Shown piece by piece: positions 52,848-61,374 of a DNA stretch of 64,000 bases. The position numbers and the translations under genes are program-made. The notes beneath the pieces are model-generated. The model ran no database searches. It was not told where the DNA came from and worked only from the letters and a program-made list of their open reading frames with translations. The stretch is from assembly GCA_900766265.1 (NCBI GenBank), contig CAAFUS010000018.1, positions 186,001 through 250,000 on the forward strand, in the 5' to 3' direction. Every line of letters begins with the position of its first letter. Position 1 is the stretch's first letter. This DNA is from Pseudomonadaceae bacterium. GTDB lineage: Bacteria; Pseudomonadota; Gammaproteobacteria; Pseudomonadales; Pseudomonadaceae.

Positions 52848-52853
52848 TATAAT
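52848..52853 (+). promoter_or_regulatory. Candidate -10 element for kdsD operon
   Basis: A perfect TATAAT lies 28 bases before the kdsD ATG, giving a short leader. No strong -35 is seen at 17 bases. It is the best plus-strand candidate in the divergent mlaF-kdsD gap. Confidence 0.5.
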
Positions 52854-52881
52854 CCCGCATTTTTAGCCAGACCTTTGCATC

Positions 52882-53859
52882 ATGACGAGCCAGAGCAGCC
52901 AACTGATCGACACCGCCCAGCGCACCATTCGCCTAGAAATCGAGGCGGTAGAACAGCTGAAGAACCGTATCGACAAGAATTTCGTGCGCGCCTGCGAGCT
53001 AATTCTGGCGAGCAAGGGCCGCGTCGTGGTGGTCGGCATGGGCAAGTCCGGCCACATCGGCAACAAAATCGCCGCAACGCTGGCCAGCACTGGCACCACT
53101 GCCTTTTTCGTCCATCCGGCCGAAGCGAGCCATGGCGACATGGGCATGATTACCCGCGATGACGTGGTCCTCGCTCTGTCGAACTCGGGCAGCACCAGCG
53201 AGATCGTCACCCTGCTGCCGCTGATCAAGCGCCTCGGCATCACCCTGATCAGCATGACCGGTAATCCCGAGTCCGTGCTCGCCAAGGCGGCGGCGGTCAA
53301 CCTCGACGCCAGCGTCGCGATCGAGGCCTGCCCACTGAACCTCGCCCCGACCTCCTCCACCACCGCCTGCCTCGTGCTCGGCGACGCCCTGGCGATCTCC
53401 CTGCTGGAGGCCCGCGGGTTCACCGCCGAAGACTTCGCCTTCTCCCACCCCGGTGGCGCGCTGGGTCGCCGCCTGCTGCTCAAGGTCGAGCACGTCATGC
53501 ATAGCGGAGAGCGCCTGCCCCAGGTCACCCGCGGCACCTCGGTACGCGATGCGCTGCTGGAGATGACCGAGAAAGGGCTGGGCATGACCGTCGTGCTCGA
53601 AGAAGACGGCCGCCTCGCCGGGGTATTCACCGACGGCGACCTGCGCCGGACGCTGGACAAGGGCATCGACGTGCGCCAGGCGCGCATCGAAGAGGTCATG
53701 ACCGTGCATGGCAAGACTGCCCAGGGCGACATGCTCGCGGCCGAAGCATTGAAGATCATGGAAGACCACAAGATCAGTGCGCTGGTGGTGGTCGACGAGG
53801 CAGACCGTCCCGTCGGCGCGCTCAACATGCACGACCTGCTGCGCGCGGGAGTCATGTAA
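52882..53859 (+). CDS. kdsD: Arabinose-5-phosphate isomerase
   Basis: KdsD interconverts ribulose-5-phosphate and arabinose-5-phosphate, the first step to Kdo of the LPS core. The 325-residue protein has an N-terminal SIS domain (about 38-185, with VVGMGKSGHIGNKIAATLASTGT) and two CBS domains (about 205-320). The catalytic region includes FVHPAEASHGDMGMI. Its TAA overlaps the kdsC ATG by one base. It begins the kdsD-kdsC-lptC-lptA-lptB run. Confidence 0.97.
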   Translation: MTSQSSQLIDTAQRTIRLEIEAVEQLKNRIDKNFVRACELILASKGRVVVVGMGKSGHIGNKIAATLASTGTTAFFVHPAEASHGDMGMITRDDVVLALSNSGSTSEIVTLLPLIKRLGITLISMTGNPESVLAKAAAVNLDASVAIEACPLNLAPTSSTTACLVLGDALAISLLEARGFTAEDFAFSHPGGALGRRLLLKVEHVMHSGERLPQVTRGTSVRDALLEMTEKGLGMTVVLEEDGRLAGVFTDGDLRRTLDKGIDVRQARIEEVMTVHGKTAQGDMLAAEALKIMEDHKISALVVVDEADRPVGALNMHDLLRAGVM

Positions 53860-54383
53860 TGGAGGCCGATCTGCTGCAACGCGCCGCCGGTATACGCCTG
53901 GCCATTTTCGACGTCGACGGCGTACTCACCGACGGCAAGCTGTACTTCCTCGTCGATGGCAGCGAGTTCAAGACCTTCAACACCCTCGACGGGCACGGCA
54001 TCAAGATGCTGATCAATTCGGGCGTACGCACGGCGATCATCAGCGGCCGCAAGACGCCGGTGGTCGAGCGCCGCGCCCAGAACCTCGGCATCCAGCACCT
54101 CTACCAGGGCCGTGAAGACAAGCTTGTGGTGCTCGACGAACTGCTCGCCGAGCTGGGCCTTGGCTACGCCGAGGTCGCCTATCTGGGCGACGACCTGCCG
54201 GACCTGCCCGTGATGCGTCGCGTCGGCCTGGGGATGGCGGTCGCGAGCGCCGACGGCTTCGTCCGCCAGCACGCCCATGGCGTCACCCGGGCCCGGGGAG
54301 GTGAAGGCGCAGCGAGGGAGTTCTGCGAACTGATCATGCGCGCCCAGGGCACGCTCGAAGCGGCCCAGGCAGCCTATCTATAG
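53859..54383 (+). CDS. kdsC: Kdo 8-phosphate phosphatase
   Basis: KdsC removes the phosphate from Kdo-8-phosphate. It is a HAD-superfamily enzyme with motif I DVDGVLTDG at residues 18-26 and motif IV GDDLPDLPVM in the C-terminal half. It has no large cap domain, as is normal for KdsC. Length is 174 residues. It sits directly between kdsD and lptC, linking Kdo supply to LPS export. Confidence 0.97.
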   Translation: MEADLLQRAAGIRLAIFDVDGVLTDGKLYFLVDGSEFKTFNTLDGHGIKMLINSGVRTAIISGRKTPVVERRAQNLGIQHLYQGREDKLVVLDELLAELGLGYAEVAYLGDDLPDLPVMRRVGLGMAVASADGFVRQHAHGVTRARGGEGAAREFCELIMRAQGTLEAAQAAYL

Positions 54384-54392
54384 AGGTTCAGT

Positions 54393-54965
54393 ATGCTGCG
54401 CAAACTTCGTTTACCCGTCGGTCTCGCCCTCATCGCCGCCGTACTGGTCGCTGTGGGTTACTGGAATATCCGTCCGGAAACCTTCATGCAGTCGCCGCCG
54501 GTGACCAATACCGCAGAGCCCGAGGTGGATTTCTACGTGGTCAACTCCCGCACCGTGCAGTATCAATCCGACGGCAGCCGCCACTACGAATTGACCGCCG
54601 ACCGCGTCGAGCACATCAAGGCCAGCGACATCAGCCTGCTGACCCGCCCGGACCTGAACCTCTACCGCGGCACCGACCTGCCGTGGCACGTGCGCAGCGA
54701 CCGCGGAGAAGTGTCGCCGGAAGGCACCGAGGTGAAATTGATCGACAACGTGCGGGTCGAACGCAACGATGAAAAAGGCAGGCCAACAATCCTGACCACC
54801 AGCAGGATGACCGTATTGCCGGACGAGCAATATGCGCAGACCGAGCAAGCCGTTAGAATCGAGGCCGCCAACGGGGTCACCACCGCGACCGGTATGAAAG
54901 CGTATTTGAATGACGGCAGGATGCTCCTGCTGTCCAACGTAAGAGGCCAGCATGAGGTTCGTTAA
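54393..54965 (+). CDS. lptC: LPS export protein LptC
   Basis: LptC is a bitopic inner-membrane protein that hands LPS from LptB2FG to LptA. One N-terminal helix (about 8-24) is followed by a periplasmic beta-jellyroll, whose strands include VDFYVVNSRTVQYQSDGSRHYEL. Length is 190 residues. It lies nine bases after kdsC and overlaps lptA by 14 bases. Confidence 0.95.
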   Translation: MLRKLRLPVGLALIAAVLVAVGYWNIRPETFMQSPPVTNTAEPEVDFYVVNSRTVQYQSDGSRHYELTADRVEHIKASDISLLTRPDLNLYRGTDLPWHVRSDRGEVSPEGTEVKLIDNVRVERNDEKGRPTILTTSRMTVLPDEQYAQTEQAVRIEAANGVTTATGMKAYLNDGRMLLLSNVRGQHEVR

Positions 54966-55497
54966 CCCCTTCCCCCTTCTCAGCCTGGCGGCGGCTATGC
55001 TGGCCAGCACGAACCTCTGGGCACTGCCCGAAGACCGCAACCAGCCGATCCGCGTCCAGGCCGACAGTGCCGAACTCGACGATCGCCAGGGCGTGGCCGT
55101 CTACCGTGGCGACGTGGTCATTACCCAGGGCTCGATGAAGATCACCGGCAATACCGTGACCATCACCCAGAACCAGAACGGTGACGTCGAGGTATTCACC
55201 GCCATCGGCAAGCCAGCCTACTACGAGCAGAAGCCCGCGGCCGACAAGCAGATCGTGCAGGCCTACGGCCTGACCATCCAGTATTTCGCCAGCAACGAGC
55301 GCATCGTGCTGCTCGATCAGGCGCGCGTGGTGCAGGAAGGCAATACCTTCGAAGGCGAGAAAATCGTCTATGACACCCAGCGCCAGATCGTCAATGCGGG
55401 ACGTGCTACCGGCGCCGAAGTTACCTCGCCGCGCCCGCGGGTAGACATGGTCATCCAGCCGCGCAAGCGTGAACAGGCGGCGGAGCAAAGCGAGTAA
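54952..55497 (+). CDS. lptA: Periplasmic LPS bridge protein LptA
   Basis: LptA polymerises into the periplasmic bridge that carries LPS to the outer membrane. A signal peptide (about 1-24, ending NLWA) precedes the OstA-type jellyroll with QADSAELDDRQGVAVYRGDVVI. Length is 181 residues. It overlaps lptC by 14 bases and shares TAATG with lptB, so LptC, LptA and LptB are made by coupled translation. Confidence 0.96.
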   Translation: MRFVNPFPLLSLAAAMLASTNLWALPEDRNQPIRVQADSAELDDRQGVAVYRGDVVITQGSMKITGNTVTITQNQNGDVEVFTAIGKPAYYEQKPAADKQIVQAYGLTIQYFASNERIVLLDQARVVQEGNTFEGEKIVYDTQRQIVNAGRATGAEVTSPRPRVDMVIQPRKREQAAEQSE

Positions 55498-56222
55498 TGG
55501 CGATTCTGAAAGCCCAGCATCTGGCCAAGAGCTACAAGAAGCGGCAAGTCGTGCGCGATGTCAGCCTGTCCATCGAAAGCGGGCAGATCGTCGGCCTGCT
55601 GGGGCCCAACGGGGCTGGCAAGACCACGTGCTTCTACATGATCGTGGGGCTGGTCAACGCCGATCAGGGCCGCGTCATGATCGACAACCAGGACGTCACC
55701 CACCTATCCATGCATGGCCGCGCCCGCGCGGGGATCGGCTACTTGCCTCAGGAAGCCTCGATCTTCCGCAAGCTGAGCGTGGCGGACAACATCATGGCCA
55801 TCCTCGAGACACGCAAGGACCTCGACCGCAGCGGTCGCCAGCAAGCACTCGAGGCGCTGCTGCAGGAATTTCACATCAGCCACATCCGCGACAGCCTGGG
55901 CATGAGCCTGTCGGGTGGCGAGCGACGTCGGGTGGAGATCGCCCGTGCGCTGGCCACTGCGCCGAAATTCATCCTGCTCGACGAACCCTTCGCTGGCGTC
56001 GACCCCATCTCGGTCGGCGACATCAAGCAGATCATCCACCATCTCAAGGCCAAGGGCATCGGCGTTTTGATCACCGACCACAACGTCCGCGAAACGCTGG
56101 ATATCTGCGAAGTGGCCTATATCGTCAGCGAAGGGAGGCTCATCGCCGAAGGCGACTCGGACGCGATCCTCAGCAATCAGCTGGTCAAGGAAGTGTACCT
56201 GGGACACGAATTCCGCCTTTGA
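55497..56222 (+). CDS. lptB: LPS export ABC transporter ATPase LptB
   Basis: LptB powers extraction of LPS from the inner membrane with LptF and LptG. The 241-residue ABC ATPase has Walker A GPNGAGKT at 36-43, signature LSGGERRRVEIARAL near 138 and Walker B FILLDEPFAGVDP. The C-terminus ends in the family tail YLGHEFRL. Its TGA stop falls in the loop of a small hairpin followed by six T residues. LptF and LptG are not in this window. Confidence 0.98.
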   Translation: MAILKAQHLAKSYKKRQVVRDVSLSIESGQIVGLLGPNGAGKTTCFYMIVGLVNADQGRVMIDNQDVTHLSMHGRARAGIGYLPQEASIFRKLSVADNIMAILETRKDLDRSGRQQALEALLQEFHISHIRDSLGMSLSGGERRRVEIARALATAPKFILLDEPFAGVDPISVGDIKQIIHHLKAKGIGVLITDHNVRETLDICEVAYIVSEGRLIAEGDSDAILSNQLVKEVYLGHEFRL

Positions 56223-56234
56223 TGGCGGTTTTTT
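56213..56234 (+). terminator. Intrinsic terminator overlapping the lptB stop
   Basis: CCGCC (56213-56217) and GGCGG (56224-56228) form a five-bp stem followed by six T residues. The lptB TGA lies in the six-base loop. The stem is short, so termination may be partial. Confidence 0.55.
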
Positions 56235-56281
56235 CGCTGGCCTTCGGATTCGGGTCTAGGCAAAGCCTTCATAACCGGGCA

Positions 56282-56287
56282 TATAAT
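56282..56287 (+). promoter_or_regulatory. Candidate -10 element of the rpoN operon
   Basis: A perfect TATAAT lies 84 bases before the rpoN start in the gap after the lptB terminator. No clear -35 is present at standard spacing. It would separate rpoN-hpf-ptsN-rapZ-ptsO from the LPS genes. Confidence 0.5.
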
Positions 56288-56370
56288 TTGCTTTCTGTCG
56301 GCGCCCCGAGCGCCCGTGAAGTCGGAACAGGCGCCACCGTGCCAGCACTCAAGGTTCAAAGTCCCCTGCC

Positions 56371-57873
56371 ATGAAACCTTCGCTAGTCCTGAAGATGGGC
56401 CAGCAGCTGACGATGACCCCTCAGCTGCAACAAGCCATACGATTGCTCCAGCTCTCCACCCTGGATTTGCAGCAGGAAATTCAGGAGGCGCTGGAATCCA
56501 ATCCCATGCTCGAACGCCAGGAAGAGGGCGACGACTTCGACAGTCCCGACCCGATGGCCGACGGCGCCGAGAAGGTCTCTGAAAACAACACCGAAACACG
56601 CCAGGAAACGTCCTACGAGGAGACCATCAATACGGTCGAGAACCTTGAGGACGGCGAATGGGGCGAACGCATTCCCAACGAGCTTCCGGTGGACACCGCC
56701 TGGGAAGATGTCTACCAGACCAGCGCCAGCAGCCTGCCCAGCAGCGATGACGACGAATGGGACTTCACTGCGCGCACTTCGGCCGGCGAAAGCCTGCAGA
56801 CCCACCTGCTCTGGCAGCTGAACCTTGCACCAATGAGCGACACCGACCGACTGATCGCTGTCACGCTGATCGACTGCATCAACAACCAGGGCTATCTCGA
56901 AGAGTCGCTCCAGGAAGTCCTCGACTCGCTCGATCCGGAGCTGGGAATCGAACTCGATGAAGTCGAGGTGGTATTGCGGCGCATCCAGCAGTTCGAGCCG
57001 GCCGGCATCGGCGCGCGAGACTTGCGTGAGTGCCTGCTTCTGCAACTGCGCCAGCTGCCCGTCAAAACGCCTTGGCTGAGCGAAGCGCAGCGATTGGTGA
57101 GCGACCATCTGGACGTGCTCGGCAGCCGCGACTACAGCCTGCTGATGCGCAAGATGAAGCTCAAGGAAGACGAGCTGCGCCAGGTCATCGAACTTATCCA
57201 GAGCCTCAATCCACGCCCAGGCTCGCAGATCGAGGCGAGCGAGCCCGAGTACGTGGTGCCAGACGTCATCGTACGCAAGCACAACGACCGCTGGATCGTC
57301 GAGCTCAACCAGGAAGCGGTGCCGCGCCTGCGAGTCAACGCCCAGTATGCAGGCTTCGTCAAACGCGCCGATTCGAGTGCCGACAACACCTTCATGCGCA
57401 ACCAGCTGCAAGAGGCGCGCTGGTTCATCAAAAGCCTGCAGAGCCGTAACGAGACGCTGATGAAGGTCGCTACCCAGATCGTCGAGCACCAACGGGGCTT
57501 CCTCGACTATGGCGACGAGGCCATGAAGCCGCTGGTGCTGCACGACATCGCCGAGGCGGTCGGCATGCACGAGTCAACCATTTCGCGCGTGACCACGCAA
57601 AAATACATGCATACGCCGCGCGGCATCTATGAACTGAAGTACTTCTTCTCCAGCCATGTCAGCACCTTCGAAGGTGGAGAATGCTCCTCGACCGCGATCC
57701 GGGCCATCATCAAGAAACTGGTGGCGGCGGAAAATCAGAAAAAGCCGTTGAGCGACAGCAAGATCGCTGGTTTACTGGAGGCACAGGGCATTCAGGTCGC
57801 ACGCCGCACCGTCGCCAAGTACCGTGAATCCCTCGGGATTGCACCGTCGAGCGAACGCAAGCGACTGATGTGA
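56371..57873 (+). CDS. rpoN: RNA polymerase sigma-54 factor
   Basis: RpoN directs RNA polymerase to -24/-12 promoters and needs an enhancer-binding ATPase to melt DNA. The 500-residue protein has the Gln/Leu-rich region I (KMGQQLTMTPQLQQAIRLLQL), an acidic region II (about 60-130), the core-binding domain, the helix-turn-helix (ESTISRVTTQKYM) and the RpoN box ARRTVAKYRE at 477-486. A matching sigma-54 promoter precedes pilA in this window. rpoN is followed by hpf and the PTS-Ntr genes, which is the classic order. Confidence 0.99.
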   Translation: MKPSLVLKMGQQLTMTPQLQQAIRLLQLSTLDLQQEIQEALESNPMLERQEEGDDFDSPDPMADGAEKVSENNTETRQETSYEETINTVENLEDGEWGERIPNELPVDTAWEDVYQTSASSLPSSDDDEWDFTARTSAGESLQTHLLWQLNLAPMSDTDRLIAVTLIDCINNQGYLEESLQEVLDSLDPELGIELDEVEVVLRRIQQFEPAGIGARDLRECLLLQLRQLPVKTPWLSEAQRLVSDHLDVLGSRDYSLLMRKMKLKEDELRQVIELIQSLNPRPGSQIEASEPEYVVPDVIVRKHNDRWIVELNQEAVPRLRVNAQYAGFVKRADSSADNTFMRNQLQEARWFIKSLQSRNETLMKVATQIVEHQRGFLDYGDEAMKPLVLHDIAEAVGMHESTISRVTTQKYMHTPRGIYELKYFFSSHVSTFEGGECSSTAIRAIIKKLVAAENQKKPLSDSKIAGLLEAQGIQVARRTVAKYRESLGIAPSSERKRLM

Positions 57874-57894
57874 CGGCGACCGCCATAGCGTTAC

Positions 57895-57920
57895 GGTGGC
57901 AGGCCCTCCGGCCTGCCACC
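57895..57920 (+). repeat. Strong stem-loop between rpoN and hpf
   Basis: GGTGGCAGGCC and GGCCTGCCACC form a perfect 11-bp stem with a four-base loop (CTCC), 22 bases after the rpoN stop and 28 before the hpf start. It lacks a T-run, so it is more likely an mRNA stability or processing element than a full terminator. Confidence 0.75.
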
Positions 57921-57947
57921 ACACGTGGCGAGAAAGGAGAAAGCTGT

Positions 57948-58256
57948 ATGCAAGTCAACATCAGTGGACACCACCTGGCTGTAACCGACGCCCTTCGCGA
58001 CTGCATCGAGGACAAGTTCGAAAAGCTCGAACGCCATTTCGACCGAATCATCGCGGTTCAGGTAATTCTCTCCGTCGAGAAACTCAAACAGAAAATCGAA
58101 GCGACTCTGCATGTGGCCGGCCGTGAAGTGGTCGCCAATGCCGAACACGAAGATATGTACGCAGCCATTGATCTGCTGATCGACAAGCTCGACCGCCAAC
58201 TGATCAAGCACAAGGAAAAACAGCTCGATCGCCACCAGGGCGTCGTCGCCCGCTGA
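57948..58256 (+). CDS. hpf: Ribosome hibernation promoting factor, short form
   Basis: HPF binds the 30S decoding centre and promotes inactive 100S ribosome dimers in stationary phase. The 102-residue protein has the beta-alpha-beta fold with VNISGHHLAVTDALRDCIEDKFEKLERHFD and the C-terminal QLIKHKEKQLDRH. At this size it is the short form, which in gammaproteobacteria works with RMF. The start at 57948 is preceded by AAGGAG. An upstream in-frame codon lies in the hairpin region and is rejected. Confidence 0.96.
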   Translation: MQVNISGHHLAVTDALRDCIEDKFEKLERHFDRIIAVQVILSVEKLKQKIEATLHVAGREVVANAEHEDMYAAIDLLIDKLDRQLIKHKEKQLDRHQGVVAR

Positions 58257-58266
58257 TCGCCTTATT

Positions 58267-58731
58267 ATGATCCGACTCGAAACCATCCTGACCCCCGGAC
58301 GTTCCTTGGTGAACGTCCCGGGCGGCAGCAAGAAACGCGTGCTCGAACAGATTGCAAGACTGGTCGCCCACGACATGCCCGACCTTGACTCCCAGGTCAT
58401 TTTCGAAAGCCTCGTTGCCCGCGAGAAGCTCGGCTCGACCGGCTTCGGCAACGGTATCGCGATACCCCATTGCCGGCTCGCCGGCTGCCAGACGCCGCTC
58501 AGCGCAGTGCTGCGGCTCGACGCACCGGTGGACTTCGACGCCATCGACGGAATGCCCGTCGACCTGCTGTTCGTGCTCCTGGTACCCCAGGCAGCTACCG
58601 ACGAACATCTCGAGCTGCTTCGCCAGATCGCCAGCATGCTGGATCGCAGCGAAGTGCGGGATCGCCTGCGTCAGGCGCAGACGAGCGAAAGCCTCTATAG
58701 CGTGGTGGTCGACGTCCAGAACGGGCAATAG
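58267..58731 (+). CDS. ptsN: Nitrogen PTS enzyme IIA
   Basis: PtsN (EIIA-Ntr) is the terminal phosphoryl acceptor of the nitrogen PTS and regulates potassium, carbon and nitrogen functions by protein contacts. The 154-residue protein has the phosphorylated His68 in GIAIPHCRL. It is not attached to a membrane sugar permease. It follows hpf by ten bases and precedes rapZ, so it is transcribed with rpoN. The phosphodonor EI-Ntr (PtsP) is not in this window. Confidence 0.97.
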   Translation: MIRLETILTPGRSLVNVPGGSKKRVLEQIARLVAHDMPDLDSQVIFESLVAREKLGSTGFGNGIAIPHCRLAGCQTPLSAVLRLDAPVDFDAIDGMPVDLLFVLLVPQAATDEHLELLRQIASMLDRSEVRDRLRQAQTSESLYSVVVDVQNGQ

Positions 58732-58741
58732 AGGTCTTTGA

Positions 58742-59599
58742 ATGCGCCTGATCATCGTCAGCGGCCGGTCCGGCTCAGGCAAGAGCACAGCCCTCAACGT
58801 CCTGGAGGACAATGGCTTCTACTGCATCGACAACCTACCGGCGGGCCTGTTACCGGAGCTGACGGAGCGGGCGCTGCTGCACACCGAGCTGCTGCATCCG
58901 CAGGTGGCCGTATCGATCGACGCACGTAACCTGCCCAGCCACTTGCAACGGTTTCCAGAGCTGCTCGCCGATGCACGGGCGCGCTTCATCCAGTGCGATG
59001 TGGTGTATCTGGACGCCGATGACGAGACCCTGCTCAAGCGATTCTCGGAAACGCGCCGACGACACCCACTGACCAACGAGACACGCTCGCTGGCCGAGGC
59101 CATTCAGGATGAAAGGCAGTTGCTGGCGCCCATCACCGATCTGGCCGACCTGAAGATCGACACTACCCACCTCAACCTCTATCAGCTACGCGATGCGCTG
59201 AAGCTGCGCCTGCTGAACAAGCCGGAGCCCGGCACTGCCTTTCTGATTGAATCCTTCGGCTTCAAACGCGGCATGCCGGTCGACGCCGACCTGGTGTTCG
59301 ATGTGCGATGCCTCCCCAACCCGTACTGGAAGGCGGAGCTGCGCGCTCAGTCCGGCCTCGACCAACCCGTTGCCGAATACCTGGCCACCCAGCCCGAAGT
59401 GGAAGAGATGTACCAGGACATCCTGGCCTACCTGACCAAATGGCTGCCCCGCTTTGCCGCCAGCAATCGGGCGTACGTCACGGTTGCCATTGGCTGCACG
59501 GGCGGTCACCATCGCTCGGTCTATCTGGCCGAACGCCTGGGGCAAGCCCTCCGGGAGCCATTGAAGAATCTGCAGGTCCGCCACCGCGACCTCAGCTAG
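58742..59599 (+). CDS. rapZ: RNase adapter protein RapZ
   Basis: RapZ is a nucleotide-binding protein. In E. coli it directs RNase E to the small RNA GlmZ and so adjusts amino-sugar supply for the wall. The P-loop GRSGSGKST is at 8-16. A further nucleotide-fold segment FDVRCLPNPYW and the C-terminal GCTGGHHRSVYLAERL are family signatures. Length is 285 residues. In pseudomonads the GlmZ partner is not established, so the RNA role is inferred from enterobacteria. Confidence 0.95.
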   Translation: MRLIIVSGRSGSGKSTALNVLEDNGFYCIDNLPAGLLPELTERALLHTELLHPQVAVSIDARNLPSHLQRFPELLADARARFIQCDVVYLDADDETLLKRFSETRRRHPLTNETRSLAEAIQDERQLLAPITDLADLKIDTTHLNLYQLRDALKLRLLNKPEPGTAFLIESFGFKRGMPVDADLVFDVRCLPNPYWKAELRAQSGLDQPVAEYLATQPEVEEMYQDILAYLTKWLPRFAASNRAYVTVAIGCTGGHHRSVYLAERLGQALREPLKNLQVRHRDLS

Positions 59600-59607
59600 G
59601 AACCGCA

Positions 59608-59880
59608 ATGCCTGCTTGCGACATCACCATCATCAACAAACTGGGTCTTCATGCCCGCGCGGCGGCGAAATTCGTCGGCGTGGCCAACCGCTTTCCCTGC
59701 GACATCCGCGTCGGGCGCGACCCCGGCAGCCTGGTCGACGGCAAGGGGATCATGGCGGTAATGATGCTCGCGGCGAGCAAGGGGACAACCTTGCACCTGT
59801 GTACCCAGGGCGAACAGGAAGACGAGGCCCTCGCGGCCCTGATCGCACTGATCGAGGATTACTTCGAAGAAGGCGAATGA
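59608..59880 (+). CDS. ptsO: Phosphocarrier NPr of the nitrogen PTS
   Basis: NPr is the HPr-like carrier between EI-Ntr and PtsN. The 90-residue protein has the phospho-accepting His15 in KLGLHARAAAKF. The position equal to the regulatory Ser46 of classic HPr is not serine here (DGKGIMAVM), which fits an NPr not controlled by HPr kinase. The start at 59608 follows rapZ by eight bases. It ends the rpoN operon and converges with pmbA. Confidence 0.95.
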   Translation: MPACDITIINKLGLHARAAAKFVGVANRFPCDIRVGRDPGSLVDGKGIMAVMMLAASKGTTLHLCTQGEQEDEALAALIALIEDYFEEGE

Positions 59881-59920
59881 TCCGCCCGGCCGCCGCCAGT
59901 ACCCCGACGGTGGCCAGCCC

Positions 59921-61267
59921 TCAGCTTCCCGCCACCTTCATCCGCTCGATCAGCACCGAGCCGGTGCGCACGTTGCCCCGCGTCTCGACATCGCTTCCCA
60001 CCGCGACCAGCTGCCTGAACATGTCCCTCAGGTTGCCGGCGATGGTTACTTCCTGAACCGGAAACTGGATCTCGCCGTTTTCCACCCAGTAACCGCCCGC
60101 GCCCCGCGAATAATCGCCGGTGACCAGGTTCAACCCCTGGCCCATCAGCTCTGTCACCAACAGGCCACGTCCCATGCGCCGGATCAGCGCCTCCTGGTCG
60201 TCCGCGCCATGGCTAACGAACAGGTTGTGAACACCGCCGGCATTGGCCGTGCTGGGCATGCCCAGCTTGCGTCCCGAATAGGTACTGAGCACGTAGGACA
60301 CCAGGCGGCCGTCTTCCACGAACGGCTTGGCATAAGTCGCCAGCCCATCGCCATCGTAGCCCGCGCTGCCTAGCGCCTGCCTCAGGTGCGGGCGCTCGTC
60401 GAGCTGCAGCCACTCGGGAAACAGGGTCTGCCCCAGGGCCCCTTCGAGAAAGGACGCGTTGCGGTAGAGGTTGCCGCCCGAAATCGCAGCCAGAAAGTGA
60501 CCGAACAGACCGGTGGCCAGGTCGGCGGAAAACAGCACCGGCACATCGCACGTCGGTACCGGACGAGCGCCGAGCCGCCGAACAGCCCGCTCGGCAGCCC
60601 GCCGACCGATCAAATGCGGATCGGCCAAGGACGTGCCGATGCGGCCGACGTCGTAGTAGTAATCGCGCTGCATCTGCCCGTCGCTTTCGGCGATCATCAC
60701 GCAGCTCAGGCTGTGGCGGGTGCTGCAATAGCTGCCGATGAAGCCCTGGCTGTTGCCATAGGCGCGGCAGCCCTGATGGGTGTTGAGGCTCGTGCCATCG
60801 GCGTTGCGGATACGACTGTCAGTGTCGAAGGCCGCCGCCTCGCAGGCCAGCGCCTGCTCGATCGCCTGTTCGGGCGTGATCGCCCAGGGATGGAAGAGAT
60901 CGAGGTCGGGCAGGTCGCGGGCCATGAGCGAGGCGTCAGCCAGCCCGGCATACGAATCTTCAGAGGCATGCTGGGCGATCGCCAGGGCAGCCGCGACGGT
61001 CTCGCGGATGTCGTCGTCCGTCGCGCCAGTGGTGCTTGCAGACCCCTTGCGCTGGCCTACGTAAACGGTGATGCCAAAGCCCTGGTCGCGATTGAATTCG
61101 ACGGTTTCTACCTCGCGCTGACGCACCGTGGTCGACAGCCCCTGCTCCATCGATACCGAGACCTCGCTGGCGCTGGCGCCTTGGCGCCGCGCTTCCTCGA
61201 TGATCTGCGCGACCTTCTCGCGCAGCCCCGCTAATGCTGCAGGACCGATGCCTTTTACCTCACTCAT
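59921..61267 (-). CDS. pmbA: Metalloprotease PmbA (TldE)
   Basis: PmbA (TldE) forms a heterodimer with TldD that degrades peptides and processes some ribosomally made peptides such as microcins. The 448-residue protein shares the TldD/PmbA fold but lacks the HExxxH zinc motif that its partner carries. Family segments include GFGITVYVGQRKGSAS and NLVTGDYSRGAGGYWVENGEIQFPV. The start at 61267 (MSEVKGIGP) is preferred to an upstream codon. TldD is encoded 0.7 kb away on the same strand. Confidence 0.96.
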   Translation of the reverse strand: MSEVKGIGPAALAGLREKVAQIIEEARRQGASASEVSVSMEQGLSTTVRQREVETVEFNRDQGFGITVYVGQRKGSASTTGATDDDIRETVAAALAIAQHASEDSYAGLADASLMARDLPDLDLFHPWAITPEQAIEQALACEAAAFDTDSRIRNADGTSLNTHQGCRAYGNSQGFIGSYCSTRHSLSCVMIAESDGQMQRDYYYDVGRIGTSLADPHLIGRRAAERAVRRLGARPVPTCDVPVLFSADLATGLFGHFLAAISGGNLYRNASFLEGALGQTLFPEWLQLDERPHLRQALGSAGYDGDGLATYAKPFVEDGRLVSYVLSTYSGRKLGMPSTANAGGVHNLFVSHGADDQEALIRRMGRGLLVTELMGQGLNLVTGDYSRGAGGYWVENGEIQFPVQEVTIAGNLRDMFRQLVAVGSDVETRGNVRTGSVLIERMKVAGS

Positions 61268-61374
61268 AAGCACTCCAAAACCTTCTGCCAACGTGTGCAC
61301 CCCAACGGCGCCATGCAGGCGACGGCGGTGAGGCTACTGTTATCATGGCGGCCTTTCCAAGTGGACCATGCCCC

